DNA of 64,000 nucleotides from Sphingomonas adhaesiva (lineage in GTDB: Bacteria; Pseudomonadota; Alphaproteobacteria; Sphingomonadales; Sphingomonadaceae): positions 62,001 to 126,000 of the forward strand of contig NZ_NWVC01000003.1 in assembly GCF_002374855.1 (NCBI RefSeq). Direction: 5' to 3'. Both the position numbers and the translations under genes were made by a program. Positions 35,778-44,946 of the stretch are shown in pieces. Every line of letters begins with the position of its first letter. Position 1 is the stretch's first letter. The notes below the pieces were generated by a model. It saw only the letters and a list, made by a program, of their open reading frames with translations. It was not told where the DNA came from and searched no databases.

Positions 35778-36539
35778 ATGCGATACATGATGCTGGCCGC
35801 TGCGGCGGCGCTGGTGCCGGCGGCGGGGATGGCGCAGGAGCCCGCCACGCCGGAACGGACGATCCGCGTGACCGGGGTGGGCGTGGTGCAGACCCCGCCC
35901 GATACCGCGCGGCTGGACTATTGGGTGCGCGGCGAAGGGACGAACCCGGACGAGGCGAGCCGCGCGCTGGCGACGCGGCAGAAGGCGATCGCCGGCGCGC
36001 TGGGCGGGTTGCTGGGCGCGGGGACGGAGATCACCACCGGCAACGTCATGGTCATCGAGGTGAAGGACCGCGCGTGCGACGACCAGGGCTATAACGGTCT
36101 CCCGCGGCTGAGCCAGGGGGCGTGCGCAGTCACCGGCTATCTGGCGCGGATGCAGGCGGGCGTGCGGACCCCGGCGATCGGCAAGGCCGGCACCGCGGTG
36201 GGGCTGGCGGCGCGGCTGGGCGCGAGCGACGCGCGGCTGTCGGGATTTTCGCTGTCGAAACCGCGCGAGGCGCAGGCCCGCGCGACGACCGCCGCGATCG
36301 CCGACGCGAAGCTGCGTGCCGAGGCGGTCGCCGCGGGCGCGGGGACGCCGCTGGGCGCGATCGTGACCGTCACCGACCAAGCGGGGTACGAACCGATCGT
36401 CATGGGCGCTAGGTCGCTTGCCGCGCCACCGCCGCCGCCGCCGCCGCCGGACGCTGCGCCGCCGGTCGCGATCGACGTGGCGCCGGCGCCGATCGAGACG
36501 CGCCAGCAGGTGTTCGTGACCTATTCGATCGGGGGTTAG
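35778..36539 (+). CDS. SIMPL domain-containing periplasmic protein (DUF541)
   Basis: 253 residues. The signal peptide ends at 'AAGMAQ'. The SIMPL domain starts 'RTIRVTGVGVVQTPPDTARL', with the usual Gly-rich 'GEGTNPDEASRALATRQKAI' and 'AIADAKLRAEAVAAGAG'. A poly-proline stretch follows near residue 217. SIMPL proteins are periplasmic or outer-membrane, with oxidative-stress links in some bacteria; precise function unknown. 'CGGGAGGGA' is the ribosome site. Confidence 0.87.
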   Translation: MRYMMLAAAAALVPAAGMAQEPATPERTIRVTGVGVVQTPPDTARLDYWVRGEGTNPDEASRALATRQKAIAGALGGLLGAGTEITTGNVMVIEVKDRACDDQGYNGLPRLSQGACAVTGYLARMQAGVRTPAIGKAGTAVGLAARLGASDARLSGFSLSKPREAQARATTAAIADAKLRAEAVAAGAGTPLGAIVTVTDQAGYEPIVMGARSLAAPPPPPPPPDAAPPVAIDVAPAPIETRQQVFVTYSIGG

Positions 36540-36802
36540 ACGCCGCGGATCGGCGGGATTGGTTCACGCGAAGACGCGAAGGCGCGAAGAAGAAGGGGTT
36601 CACGCGGAGGCGCGGGAACGCGGAGGTGTTTCGCCTGACGAGAGACCGTGCCTCGTTCCGGCGAGAGGGATGAGGCCGCTTCGCGGGTGCGTCAGGTGAA
36701 CCCCTTCTTCCTGCGCCGAGACGCGCGCGTTAAGTCAGTCGCTGGAGAGGCTTCCCAAGCGGCGCGCGTCGCGTCATCCTGCTCGAAAACGGGAGAGGCA
36801 GG
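36540..36802. repeat. Intergenic region with GCGAAGACGCGAAG-type repeats
   Basis: No gene seen. From about 36562 to 36626 it contains 'TTCACGCGAAGACGCGAAGG' and 'GGTTCACGCGGAGGCGCGGG', short imperfect tandem units also found at 59431-59530 after the enoyl-CoA hydratase gene. The remainder holds the leader of the monooxygenase gene, with 'GAGAGGCAGG' as ribosome site. Confidence 0.65.
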
Positions 36803-38263
36803 ATGGGCAAACGGATCGCGGTGATCGGTGCTGGGATGGGCGGGCTGTGTGCCGCGATCAAGGCGCGCGAGGCCGGGCATGAGGTGAAGATCTACGAACA
36901 TGCCGATTCGGTGGGGGGCACGTGGCGCGCCAACCGCTATCCCGGCGTGGCGTGCGACGTGCCGGCGATCCTGTACCAGTTCAGCTTCGCACCCAACCCG
37001 CACTGGAGCCACCATTATGCGCGCGGGCCGGAAATCCACGCCTATACCCGGTCGCTGGTCGACCAGTTCGGGCTGGGCGAGGCGCTGCACCTGAACGAAG
37101 GGGTGGTGCGTGCGGCCTGGGACGCGGAAGCGCGGCACTGGACGGTGGAGACGGAGAAGGGCGCCCGCGCGACGTTCGACGCGATCGTCCCCGCGCTGGG
37201 GCAATTGTCGCGCCCGCAATGGCCGGCGATCGCGGGGCGCGAGACGTTCGCGGGCACGATGTTCCACGCCGCCGACTGGCCCGAGGGCATCGACCTGACC
37301 GGCAAGCGCGTCGGCGTGATCGGATCGGCAGCGAGCGCGGTGCAGCTGATCCCCGAGGTGGCGAAGGTCGCCGGGCATCTGACGGTGTTCCAGCGCACCC
37401 CCAACTGGATCGTGCCCCGCAACGACGTGGCGATCACCCCGGAGGCCAAGGCGCTGATGGCGACGCGCATGGACGTGGCGATGAAGCTGGGCGCGGCGCA
37501 GCGCGCGATGATCTTCGACCAGGCCGATTTCCTGACGTGGCAGGCGTTCCAGTGGACGCCGGAGGGGCGCGCCGCCTTCACCCGCGCCGCGCTCGACCAT
37601 CTGGAGGCGCAGGTGCCCGACGCCGACCTGCGCGCGAAGCTGACGCCCGATTATCCGGTCGGGTGCAAGCGCATCCTGATCTGCGACGATTTCTACCCGG
37701 CGCTGTGCCGCGACAATGTGACGCTGGTGACCGGCGGGGTCGACACGATCGAGCCGGGCGGGGTGCGCACCGCCGACGGGCTGGTAGAGCTGGACGTGAT
37801 GATCTTCGCCACAGGGTTCGAGACGACCGAGTGGAACTGGTCGATGGAGGTCGTCGGCACCGGCGGGCGCACGCTGCGCGAGGCGTGGGCGGACGGGCCG
37901 GAAGCCTATCTGGGAATCATGGTCACCGGCTTTCCGAACATGTTCGTCCTCTATGGCCCCAACACCAACCTGGGGCACAATTCGATCAGCTTCATGATCG
38001 AGCAGCAGGTCGCGTACATGCTGCGCACGCTCGACGCGCTGGATGCCGAGGACGCCAGCGCCGCCGAGGTGACCGCCGATGGACAGGCGCGGTTCCAGCA
38101 GCGGATCGAGCAGCTGCTGGCCGGCACCGTCTGGGCCGATCCGCATTGCAACAGCTGGTACAAGGCGGCGAACGGGCGCATCTATCAGAACTGGGCGGGC
38201 AATTGCACCGATTACGCCGCCGCGACCGCGACGGTCGACCGCGAGGCGGTGGCGTTGACCTGA
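36803..38263 (+). CDS. Flavin-containing monooxygenase / Baeyer-Villiger-type oxidase
   Basis: 486 residues. FAD-binding 'IAVIGAGMGGLCAAIKAREA' (5-24), BVMO-like fingerprint 'FAGTMFHAADWPEG' (about 149-162, FxGxxxHxxxWP) and NADPH-binding 'RVGVIGSAASAVQLIPEVA' are in the right order; 'MIFATGFETTEWNW' is the typical FMO/BVMO late motif. Such enzymes insert oxygen next to ketones or oxidise N/S centres. A nearby ModE-like regulator (28 bp downstream) may or may not be related. Confidence 0.9.
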   Translation: MGKRIAVIGAGMGGLCAAIKAREAGHEVKIYEHADSVGGTWRANRYPGVACDVPAILYQFSFAPNPHWSHHYARGPEIHAYTRSLVDQFGLGEALHLNEGVVRAAWDAEARHWTVETEKGARATFDAIVPALGQLSRPQWPAIAGRETFAGTMFHAADWPEGIDLTGKRVGVIGSAASAVQLIPEVAKVAGHLTVFQRTPNWIVPRNDVAITPEAKALMATRMDVAMKLGAAQRAMIFDQADFLTWQAFQWTPEGRAAFTRAALDHLEAQVPDADLRAKLTPDYPVGCKRILICDDFYPALCRDNVTLVTGGVDTIEPGGVRTADGLVELDVMIFATGFETTEWNWSMEVVGTGGRTLREAWADGPEAYLGIMVTGFPNMFVLYGPNTNLGHNSISFMIEQQVAYMLRTLDALDAEDASAAEVTADGQARFQQRIEQLLAGTVWADPHCNSWYKAANGRIYQNWAGNCTDYAAATATVDREAVALT

Positions 38264-38291
38264 CCCGCGCGCACGGCGCATCATCGGCGCG

Positions 38292-38666
38292 ATGCGTCAC
38301 GGTCCCCTGAAGCTGAAGGCCCAGATCCTGTGCGGCGAGGCGATCGCGCTGGGGCCGGGCAAGGCCGACCTGCTGGAGGCGATCGCCGAGCATGGCTCGA
38401 TCTCCGCCGCGGGGCGCGCGCTGGGGATCAGCTATCGCCGCTGCTGGCTGCTGGTGGACGAGATGAACCGTTGCTGGCGCGAGCGGCTGGTGGTGACGGG
38501 GCGCGGCGGGGGCGGCGGCGCGGCGGTGACCGACGCCGGGCGGCGCGTGCTGGCCGCGTATCGCGCGCTGGAAGCGGCGATCGACGATGCGGTGGCCGCG
38601 ACCGCGGCGTTCGCGACGCTGGACGCGGCGCTGCGCGACGAACCGCTGCCGCCGTCTGCACCCTAG
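38292..38666 (+). CDS. ModE/LysR-type winged-helix DNA-binding protein
   Basis: 124 residues: a stand-alone N-terminal ModE-like winged helix. 'LLEAIAEHGSISAAGRALGI' followed by 'SYRRCWLLVDEMNRCW' is the classic HTH of ModE, then 'VTDAGRRVLAAYRALEAAI'. The C-terminal molybdate-binding (Mop) domains of full ModE are missing, so it may be a molybdate-independent regulator or sense through another partner. Confidence 0.85.
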   Translation: MRHGPLKLKAQILCGEAIALGPGKADLLEAIAEHGSISAAGRALGISYRRCWLLVDEMNRCWRERLVVTGRGGGGGAAVTDAGRRVLAAYRALEAAIDDAVAATAAFATLDAALRDEPLPPSAP

Positions 38667-38696
38667 CGCGGCGCGCGCGGGTATGACACGGGCGCG

Positions 38697-39863
38697 GTGG
38701 TGGAGACATTCGATGCGATCGTGCTGGGGGCGGGCGGCGCCGGGCTGATGTGCGCGGCGGTCGCGGGGCAGCGCGGGCGGCGCGTCGTCGTGCTGGACCA
38801 TGCGCCGGAGCCGGGGCGCAAGATCCTGATTTCCGGCGGCGGGCGGTGCAATTTCACCAACCGCGACGCCGCCGCCGACCGCTATCTGTCCGCCAACCCG
38901 CATTTCGCCAAATCGGCGCTGGGCCGCTACACCGCCGCCGATTTCGTCGCGCTGGTCGAGCGGCACGGGATCGCGTGGCACGAAAAGACGCTGGGGCAAT
39001 TGTTCTGCGACGGGTCGGCGCGGCAGATCGTCGCGATGCTGCTGGACGAGGCGGCGGCGGGGGGCGTGACGATCCGGCTGGGCGAGCCGCTGGGCGAGGT
39101 CGGCCACGCCGACGGCGTGTTCACGGTACGCCACGGCGCGCGCACGCTCGCCGCCCCCGCGCTGGTGATCGCGACCGGTGGGCCGTCGATCCCCAAGCTG
39201 GGGGCGACCGGCATCGCCTATGACCTGGCGCGGCGCTTCGGGCTGAAGGTGGTGGAGCCGCGCCCCGCGCTGGTGCCGCTGACGCTGCCGGGGGAGGAGG
39301 CGCTGTTCCGTGCGCTGTCCGGCGTCGCCACCCCGGTGGTGGCGCGCGCGGGCAAGGCGGCGTTCGCGGAGGCCGCGCTGTTCACCCACCGCGGGCTGTC
39401 CGGCCCGGCGATTTTGCAGGTATCGAGCTACTGGCGGCACGGCGAGGCGATCGGCATCGACTTTCGCCCCGATGCCGCGCCCGGCTGGCTGGTGGCGGCC
39501 AAGCGTGCGCGGCCGCGCGCGACGCTGGCGGGGGCGCTGGCGCTGCCGGCGCGACTGGCCGAGGCGCTGGCCGAGCGGATCGGGGTGGGCGAGTTGGGCG
39601 CGGCGAGCGACCGCGCGCTGGCGGCGGCGGAGGCGCGGCTGGCCGACTGGCGCTTCCACCCCGACGGCACCGAGGGGTTCGCCAAGGCGGAGGTGACGGT
39701 CGGCGGGATCGCCACCGGTGGCCTGTCGTCCAAGACGATGGCTGCGCGGCACCTGCCCGGCCTGTATGCGATCGGCGAGGCGGTGGACGTGACCGGGTGG
39801 CTGGGCGGCTACAACTTCCAATGGGCGTGGGCGAGCGGCTGGGCGGCGGCGCAGGCGCTGTGA
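38697..39863 (+). CDS. HI0933/YhiN-family NAD(P)/FAD-dependent oxidoreductase
   Basis: 388 residues from GTG. FAD-binding 'DAIVLGAGGAGLMCAAVAGQ' (about 6-25), the HI0933 signature 'KILISGGGRCNFTN', 'LVIATGGPSIPKLGATGIAY' and the C-terminal 'LYAIGEAVDVTGWLGGYNFQ' identify the BaiN/HI0933 family. Reactions are poorly known (one member acts on bile acids). No convincing ribosome site precedes the GTG; a second GTG immediately follows it. Confidence 0.88.
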   Translation: MVETFDAIVLGAGGAGLMCAAVAGQRGRRVVVLDHAPEPGRKILISGGGRCNFTNRDAAADRYLSANPHFAKSALGRYTAADFVALVERHGIAWHEKTLGQLFCDGSARQIVAMLLDEAAAGGVTIRLGEPLGEVGHADGVFTVRHGARTLAAPALVIATGGPSIPKLGATGIAYDLARRFGLKVVEPRPALVPLTLPGEEALFRALSGVATPVVARAGKAAFAEAALFTHRGLSGPAILQVSSYWRHGEAIGIDFRPDAAPGWLVAAKRARPRATLAGALALPARLAEALAERIGVGELGAASDRALAAAEARLADWRFHPDGTEGFAKAEVTVGGIATGGLSSKTMAARHLPGLYAIGEAVDVTGWLGGYNFQWAWASGWAAAQAL

Positions 39864-39867
39864 CCTA

Positions 39868-40785
39868 TCAGGGGTAGCTAACCGTTTTCGGCGGGGTGAA
39901 TTCGGGCAGCGGGATCGCTTCGCTGTCGCCCGGCACGGCGGCGAAGCGGCCGGCCTTCCACGCGCGCTTCGCCTCGTTGATCGCCTCGCGCGAGGAATGG
40001 ACGAAATTCCACCATACGTGGCGCGGGGTCGCGAACGCCGACCCGCCCGCCAGCATCGCGCGGCCGCCGCGTGCCGAGGACAGGATGGCGCGCACGCCGG
40101 GGCGCAGCACGTAGAGCCGCTGCGGCTCCAGCGTCAGCCCGTCGAGCGTGGCGTCGCCGTGCACGAGGTAGACCGCGCGCTCCTCCGCCGCGTCGTCGAT
40201 CGGCACGGCGGCGCTGGCGTCCAGCAGGATGTCGGCATAGATGGTGGTGGCGTGCGTGGTGGTCGGCGCGCCCACACCCCACAGATCGCCCATGATGACG
40301 CGCGCGCGGGCGCCGCCCGCCTCCACCAGCGGCAGCGCATCGGCCTCCACATGTTCGAAGGCGGGGGCGATATCCTCCCGCCCGTCAGGCAGCGCCAGCC
40401 ATGTCTGGATGCCGGACAGCGCCGGCCCGCCGGGGCGTACGTCGGCGGGCGAGCGTTCGGAATGGACGATGCCGGTCCCCGCGGTCATCAGGTTGACCGC
40501 GCCCGGCGTGATCCGCGCATCGGTGCCCAGCGAATCGCGATGCTGGAACGCGCCATCGAACAGATAGGTGACGGTCGACAGCCCGATATGCGGGTGCGGG
40601 CGCACGTCGATCCCCCCGCCGGGCGGCAGATGCGCCGGCCCCATCTGATCGAAGAAGATGAACGGCCCCACCATGGTGCGCTCGCGATGCGGCAGGGTGC
40701 GGTGGACCTTGAACCCGCCCAGATCGTGGGTGACGGGTTCCAGCGTCTGGAGCACCAGGTCGTCGTGAATGGACATGGCGCGCAT
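39868..40785 (-). CDS. Pirin family protein
   Basis: About 305 residues, a bicupin. Metal ligands of the N-terminal cupin are visible in 'RPHPHIGLSTVTYLFDG' (HxH), 'FQHRDSLG' and 'GTGIVHSERS' (His..Glu). Pirins bind iron and some act as quercetinases or redox regulators; function here unknown. Two close in-frame ATGs exist (40785 and 40776); 'GGTGG' before the first favours it slightly. It is convergent with the flavoprotein, with only 4 bp between the stops. Confidence 0.9.
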   Translation of the reverse strand: MRAMSIHDDLVLQTLEPVTHDLGGFKVHRTLPHRERTMVGPFIFFDQMGPAHLPPGGGIDVRPHPHIGLSTVTYLFDGAFQHRDSLGTDARITPGAVNLMTAGTGIVHSERSPADVRPGGPALSGIQTWLALPDGREDIAPAFEHVEADALPLVEAGGARARVIMGDLWGVGAPTTTHATTIYADILLDASAAVPIDDAAEERAVYLVHGDATLDGLTLEPQRLYVLRPGVRAILSSARGGRAMLAGGSAFATPRHVWWNFVHSSREAINEAKRAWKAGRFAAVPGDSEAIPLPEFTPPKTVSYP

Positions 40786-40841
40786 GCTACCACCGTGACG
40801 CCATGACGGGAACCGCGGGCGCGCGCCCGTGTTGACCGCGC

Positions 40842-41222
40842 ATGACCCGCGCACCGAACAAGAGCAAACGCCCCCGCAAGCCCGCCACCGCCGCGAACCG
40901 GCCCGGCCGCACCGGAGTGGCGATCGCCGCCGGTGCGGTCGGTGCGATCGCGGCGGGCGTGACGGCGGCGTTGAAGCTGGGCTGGCTGGACCGGTTCTTC
41001 ACCGTCGCCGATGCCGATCCGGGTGCGGAGCATGCCGCGCCCGATCTGGCGCCCGCCGCCGCAACGCCGGGAACGGAGCGTGCGCCCGACGCCTTTCGCC
41101 CCGATCCGACCGCGCCGGTCCCCGACAGCGAACGCGAAGCACTGCGCCCCGCCACCGGGCCGGCACCGACGCTGGCGGCTGAGCGCGGCGAGATGGCGAA
41201 CCAGGCCGGCGCCGGGAACTGA
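40842..41222 (+). CDS. Small membrane protein with basic N-terminus, unknown function
   Basis: 126 residues: an Arg/Lys/Pro-rich first 22 residues, one hydrophobic segment (about 25-47, 'GVAIAAGAVGAIAAGVTAAL') and a disordered Ala/Pro/acidic tail. No family recognised. It is divergent from pirin by 56 bp. Coding likelihood rests on third-position GC use and composition, so moderate confidence. Confidence 0.58.
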   Translation: MTRAPNKSKRPRKPATAANRPGRTGVAIAAGAVGAIAAGVTAALKLGWLDRFFTVADADPGAEHAAPDLAPAAATPGTERAPDAFRPDPTAPVPDSEREALRPATGPAPTLAAERGEMANQAGAGN

Positions 41223-41254
41223 CGTCCGCCCAAGGGCCGGCGGAAGGCGTCCCT

Positions 41255-41917
41255 TCAGAACCAGCGCATGACGGTGATCGGGAAGGGCGTCCAGAAGCCG
41301 ATGCGCACACCAGCCTTGGCCAACGTGTCTCCCGTCCACTGATTGCACGTCCGTATCGCATCGTAATGGCCATGCGCCGGGTAGAAGGCGTCGTGGCGAT
41401 CGTAGCCGGGGATTGCCGCGCCCTGCGCGCGCGCGGCGCGGATCAGGTCGGCGAGGCGGCGATATTCGGTGGGGCGCAGCGTGATCGCGCGCGTGTGGCG
41501 CGCCAACGCCGGGCGCGGGACGTGTTCGACATGCAGCAATGTGTCGTCGCTGCCGACCGCGGCGTGGAGGATCGTTGCCGGGCGCAGGTCCGCCCAATGC
41601 GGCGTATCGAGGAAGAAGCCGCGCTCGCCCCAGCCGATCGCAAGGTGATCGTACGCGGCATAGCGCGGGTCGCGCAGGTCGGCGGCCAGGAAATCGGCGC
41701 GCCAGTCGACGCCCGCCGCGACCGTGGGCACCACCAGTCCGGTGTGGATACCGTTGTCCTCGACGAAGATCGTCACGCCGCCGGCGGACGGCGGGCGCCA
41801 GCCGGCGTTGCGCGGCACCAGCCCGCCCAGCAACCCCGCCAGCGCATAGAGGCCGAGCAGCAGCGCGAGCGCAAGGACGCCGCGCGTCGCCCAGCGCGCT
41901 ACAGGTCGAGCGCCCAA
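41255..41917 (-). CDS. TIGR02117/DUF2459 family protein
   Basis: 220 residues. One N-terminal membrane helix (about 14-34), then a domain with the family pattern 'FVEDNGIHTGLVVPTVAAG', 'YDHLAIGWGERGFFLDTPHW' and 'TCNQWTGDTLAKAGVRIGFW'. The conserved His, Cys and Asn suggest a papain-like/NlpC-type hydrolase fold, but no activity is established. The only start in frame with a plausible ribosome site (AAGGG, 9 nt) is TTG at 41917, which overlaps the 3' end of prmA by 19 bp. Confidence 0.82.
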   Translation of the reverse strand: MGARPVARWATRGVLALALLLGLYALAGLLGGLVPRNAGWRPPSAGGVTIFVEDNGIHTGLVVPTVAAGVDWRADFLAADLRDPRYAAYDHLAIGWGERGFFLDTPHWADLRPATILHAAVGSDDTLLHVEHVPRPALARHTRAITLRPTEYRRLADLIRAARAQGAAIPGYDRHDAFYPAHGHYDAIRTCNQWTGDTLAKAGVRIGFWTPFPITVMRWF

Positions 41918-42843
41918 CCGTCGCGGCCCTTGGGGTCGATCGGGCGCGTCGGCACGTAGCGGGTCGTGCCCGCGGCGAGCCGCAGGATCGTCCAGTCACC
42001 GCGCCGGTCGACCCGTTCCAGCGTGCAGCCGCACGCGGCGAAGGCGGCGACCACCTGGTCGCGCTGCGTGTCCAGCAGCCCCGCCAGTACGATCGTCGCC
42101 CCCGGCGCGGCGATCGCCGCCACCTCCGGCGCCATCGAGATCAGCGGGCCGGCGAGGATGTTGGCGATGACCAGATCATAGGGCGCGCGCGCGGCGATAT
42201 CGTCCGACAGCGCGCCGTCGGCGACGATCAGGTGGAGCGCGTCGATGCCGTTGTCCGCCGCATTGTCGCGCGTGACGAGGATCGCGGCGGGGTCGATATC
42301 GGTCGCGGTGATCGTCGCGGCGGGCCACAGGTGGCGCGCGGCGAAGGCGAGCAGCCCGGTGCCGGTGCCCAGGTCGATCACATTGGCGAAGGCGCGGTCG
42401 GCCATGCCGTCCAGCATCGCCAGGCATCCGGAGGTGGTGGCGTGGTGGCCGGTGCCGAACGCCTGCCCGGCATCAATCAGGAAGGCGCGGCCGCCCGGCG
42501 GCGCGGCGACCGGGTGCGCGCTGGTATGGACGACGAAGCGCCCTTCGCGGATCGGCTCCAGTCCGGCCTGGCTCATCGCCACCCAGTCCTCGGCGCCCAG
42601 CGGCGTGACGACCGGTGCGATCCCCGCGGCGCTGGGGACGAGCGCGGCGAGCGCGGCGAGCAGCGCGGCGTCCGGCTCCTCCTCGACATAGGCGTCGAGC
42701 CGCCAGCGTTCGCGATCGTCCTCCACCTCCTCGGTGGTCATCAGCACCGCGTCGATCACCAGATCGTCGGCGGCGTCGATCGCCTCCGCCTCGGCGCGGG
42801 TGCACGGCAGCGTGACGCGCCAGCTGTCGACCTTATCGGACAT
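41899..42843 (-). CDS. prmA: Ribosomal protein L11 methyltransferase
   Basis: 314 residues. The PrmA signature 'LIDAGQAFGTGHHATTSGCL' and SAM-binding 'NVIDLGTGTGLLAFAARHL', then 'YDLVIANILAGPLISMAPEV' (NxL/P catalytic region), are all present. It trimethylates L11 in the ribosome. The start overlaps the 3' end of the SDR gene by 11 bp. Confidence 0.94.
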   Translation of the reverse strand: MSDKVDSWRVTLPCTRAEAEAIDAADDLVIDAVLMTTEEVEDDRERWRLDAYVEEEPDAALLAALAALVPSAAGIAPVVTPLGAEDWVAMSQAGLEPIREGRFVVHTSAHPVAAPPGGRAFLIDAGQAFGTGHHATTSGCLAMLDGMADRAFANVIDLGTGTGLLAFAARHLWPAATITATDIDPAAILVTRDNAADNGIDALHLIVADGALSDDIAARAPYDLVIANILAGPLISMAPEVAAIAAPGATIVLAGLLDTQRDQVVAAFAACGCTLERVDRRGDWTILRLAAGTTRYVPTRPIDPKGRDGWALDL

Positions 42844-43546
42844 AGCTGGCCCCGTTCACGTCGAGGACCGCGCCGGTCATCGAGGGTGGCGCATCGAGCG
42901 CGAGGAAGCGCGCGATCTCGGCCACCTCCTCCGGCTGGGCGACGCGGCCCAGCGGGATGTCGGCGAGCAGCCGGTCGCCGCCGCGGCTGGCGAGATAGTC
43001 ATCGGCCATCCCGGTCATCGTGAAGCCGGGGCAGATCGCGAAGGCGAGCACGCCCCGAGCGGCATAGCCGCGCGCGATCGTCTTGGTCATCGCGACCATT
43101 CCCGCCTTGGCCGCGGCATAATGCCAGTGCGCGGGGCTGTCGCCGCGATAGGCGGCGCGGCTGGCGACGTTGACCAGGCGGCCGCCGTTTTCCAGCGCCA
43201 GCCAGTGGCGGACCGCGTGGCGCGACAATTGCGCCGCGGCGGTCAGGTTGACCTGCAGCGTGCGCTGCCACGCGGCGAGCCAGTCGGCATCGTCGCTGTC
43301 GATCGGTGCGGCCTCGAAGATGCCGGCGTTGTTGATGAGGACGTCGATCCGCCCGTCGAGCCGGTCGAGCGCCTGTTCCCAGAGCCGGTCGGCACCGGCG
43401 GGATCGGCGAAGTCGGCGGGGATGCCGGCGGCGGTGCCATGCCCGACCAGCCGTACCCCGGGGATGGCGGACAGCCGGGCGGCGATCGCGGCGCCGATGC
43501 CGCGGGTCGATCCGGTCAGCAGGATATGCGTCATGCCCGGCGGCAT
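42833..43546 (-). CDS. SDR-family NAD(P)-dependent oxidoreductase
   Basis: 237 residues. Classical SDR features: 'LLTGSTRGIGAAIAARL' (TGxxxGxG), 'IDVLINNAGIFE' (NNAG), catalytic Ser in 'LVNVASRAAYRGDSP' and YxxxK in 'HWHYAAAKAGMVAM', then 'AICPGFTMTGM' and 'NGASYVR'. It resembles 3-oxoacyl-ACP reductase-like dehydrogenases. An alternative ATG four codons inside (43534) is equally possible. Confidence 0.9.
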   Translation of the reverse strand: MPPGMTHILLTGSTRGIGAAIAARLSAIPGVRLVGHGTAAGIPADFADPAGADRLWEQALDRLDGRIDVLINNAGIFEAAPIDSDDADWLAAWQRTLQVNLTAAAQLSRHAVRHWLALENGGRLVNVASRAAYRGDSPAHWHYAAAKAGMVAMTKTIARGYAARGVLAFAICPGFTMTGMADDYLASRGGDRLLADIPLGRVAQPEEVAEIARFLALDAPPSMTGAVLDVNGASYVR

Positions 43547-43562
43547 AACGCCGCCGATGCGA

Positions 43563-44918
43563 TTAGGCCACGCTTGCCGAAAAGTCGCTGGCGGTGGTGC
43601 GCAGCTCGTCGAACCGGTCGCCGATCGTCGCGAAGGTGACGCCTACCGACGCCATCTGGTTGGCGACCGCCTGCGTCTCCTCACGGATTGCGGCGATCGT
43701 GTGCGACATGGAATCGGCGGCGAGCGCGGTTTCGTCGACCGCGGCGGTGATCGCGGTGACGGTCTGCGACTGGACGCGCATCGCGTCACTGACGCGGCTC
43801 GCGGATCCCTGCACGTCGGCGACGGTGCGCTTGATCGACGCGCTGGCGCCGACGGTGGTGTGGGTGGCGGCCTGGATCGCGGCGATCTTCGCGGCGATGT
43901 CGTCGGTGGCGCGCGCGGTCTGGTTGGCGAGGCTCTTCACCTCCTGCGCGACGACGGCGAAGCCGCGGCCGGCATCGCCAGCGCGCGCCGCTTCGATCGT
44001 CGCGTTGAGCGCCAGCAGGTTGGTCTGCCCGGCGATGTCGCGGATCAGCCCCAGGATCGATTCGATCGACTTGGCATGATCGCTGAGTGCTACGGTCGCG
44101 GTGACCGCGCCCTCGGCCTGGGCGGTGGCGTCCTCCAGCGTGCGGTTGCACGCATCCATGCTGACGCGCACGTCCTCGATCGCGCAGATCAGCCCCGCGG
44201 CGGTGGAGGCCGCGTCGCGCATCGCCAGCGCGGATTGTTCGGCGGCGGCGGCGACCTCGCTGGTCTTTTCCAGCATGTCGCCGGTGCAGGCCGACGCCTT
44301 GTCGACCTGCGCACGCATGTCCATCCCCTGCCTCGCGATCGCGTCGATGCCGCTGAAGATCGACGCGCGAAATGCGCCGCCGCGCTGTTCGCGGCTGGCG
44401 CGGGCATGGTGATCGGCCTGCATCGCCAGCTGGCGCGCCATCGCGTCGCTTTCGAACAGGGCGAGCCGCTGCACCACGTCCGCCAGCTGCATCTTGCGGT
44501 CGACGTCGCTGCCCGGTGCGGCGGCGATGAGCGAGAGCACCTGCGCGTGCGCCCGCGACATCGACGCCAGGAAGGCGGTGAGCGGGATATGCGCACGCTG
44601 CGACACGTCGACGTACTGGATCAGTTTCTTCTTCCACCGTTCGCCGAACGGCTCTTCGTAACGAATGCGGATGAAGTCGATGGTGCGCGCATGCTCGGCG
44701 GCGATCTCCTCGGCCCCGTCCCCGAACGCCTCCCGCGGGAGCGTCGGCTGCGCGCGGAAATGGTCCCAGAACGCCTGCGATACCGACTGCCAGCCGTCGG
44801 CTGCGTCGAGGATCGCGACGATCTCGCGGCAGGCCGCCGGCACCGCGCCGTCCCAATCGAAGCCGACCGCGCGCTCGGCCAGCGTGCGCGTGTCGAAACA
44901 GACCGCCAGATCGCTCAT
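43563..44918 (-). CDS. Soluble methyl-accepting chemotaxis-type protein, globin-like N-terminus
   Basis: 451 residues, no membrane helices. The C-terminal signalling domain contains the hairpin tip '[20 protein letters not shown]' and '[20 protein letters not shown]', as in cytoplasmic receptors. The N-terminal ~170 residues are helical, and '[19 protein letters not shown]' resembles the proximal-His helix of globin-coupled sensors, so oxygen or redox sensing is possible; haem binding is inferred only. Paralogue of the adjacent gene, same length, 28 bp apart on the same strand. Confidence 0.88.
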   Translation of the reverse strand: MSDLAVCFDTRTLAERAVGFDWDGAVPAACREIVAILDAADGWQSVSQAFWDHFRAQPTLPREAFGDGAEEIAAEHARTIDFIRIRYEEPFGERWKKKLIQYVDVSQRAHIPLTAFLASMSRAHAQVLSLIAAAPGSDVDRKMQLADVVQRLALFESDAMARQLAMQADHHARASREQRGGAFRASIFSGIDAIARQGMDMRAQVDKASACTGDMLEKTSEVAAAAEQSALAMRDAASTAAGLICAIEDVRVSMDACNRTLEDATAQAEGAVTATVALSDHAKSIESILGLIRDIAGQTNLLALNATIEAARAGDAGRGFAVVAQEVKSLANQTARATDDIAAKIAAIQAATHTTVGASASIKRTVADVQGSASRVSDAMRVQSQTVTAITAAVDETALAADSMSHTIAAIREETQAVANQMASVGVTFATIGDRFDELRTTASDFSASVA

Positions 44919-44946
44919 CGTCCGACCCCGCCGCCCGCCGCCGCCG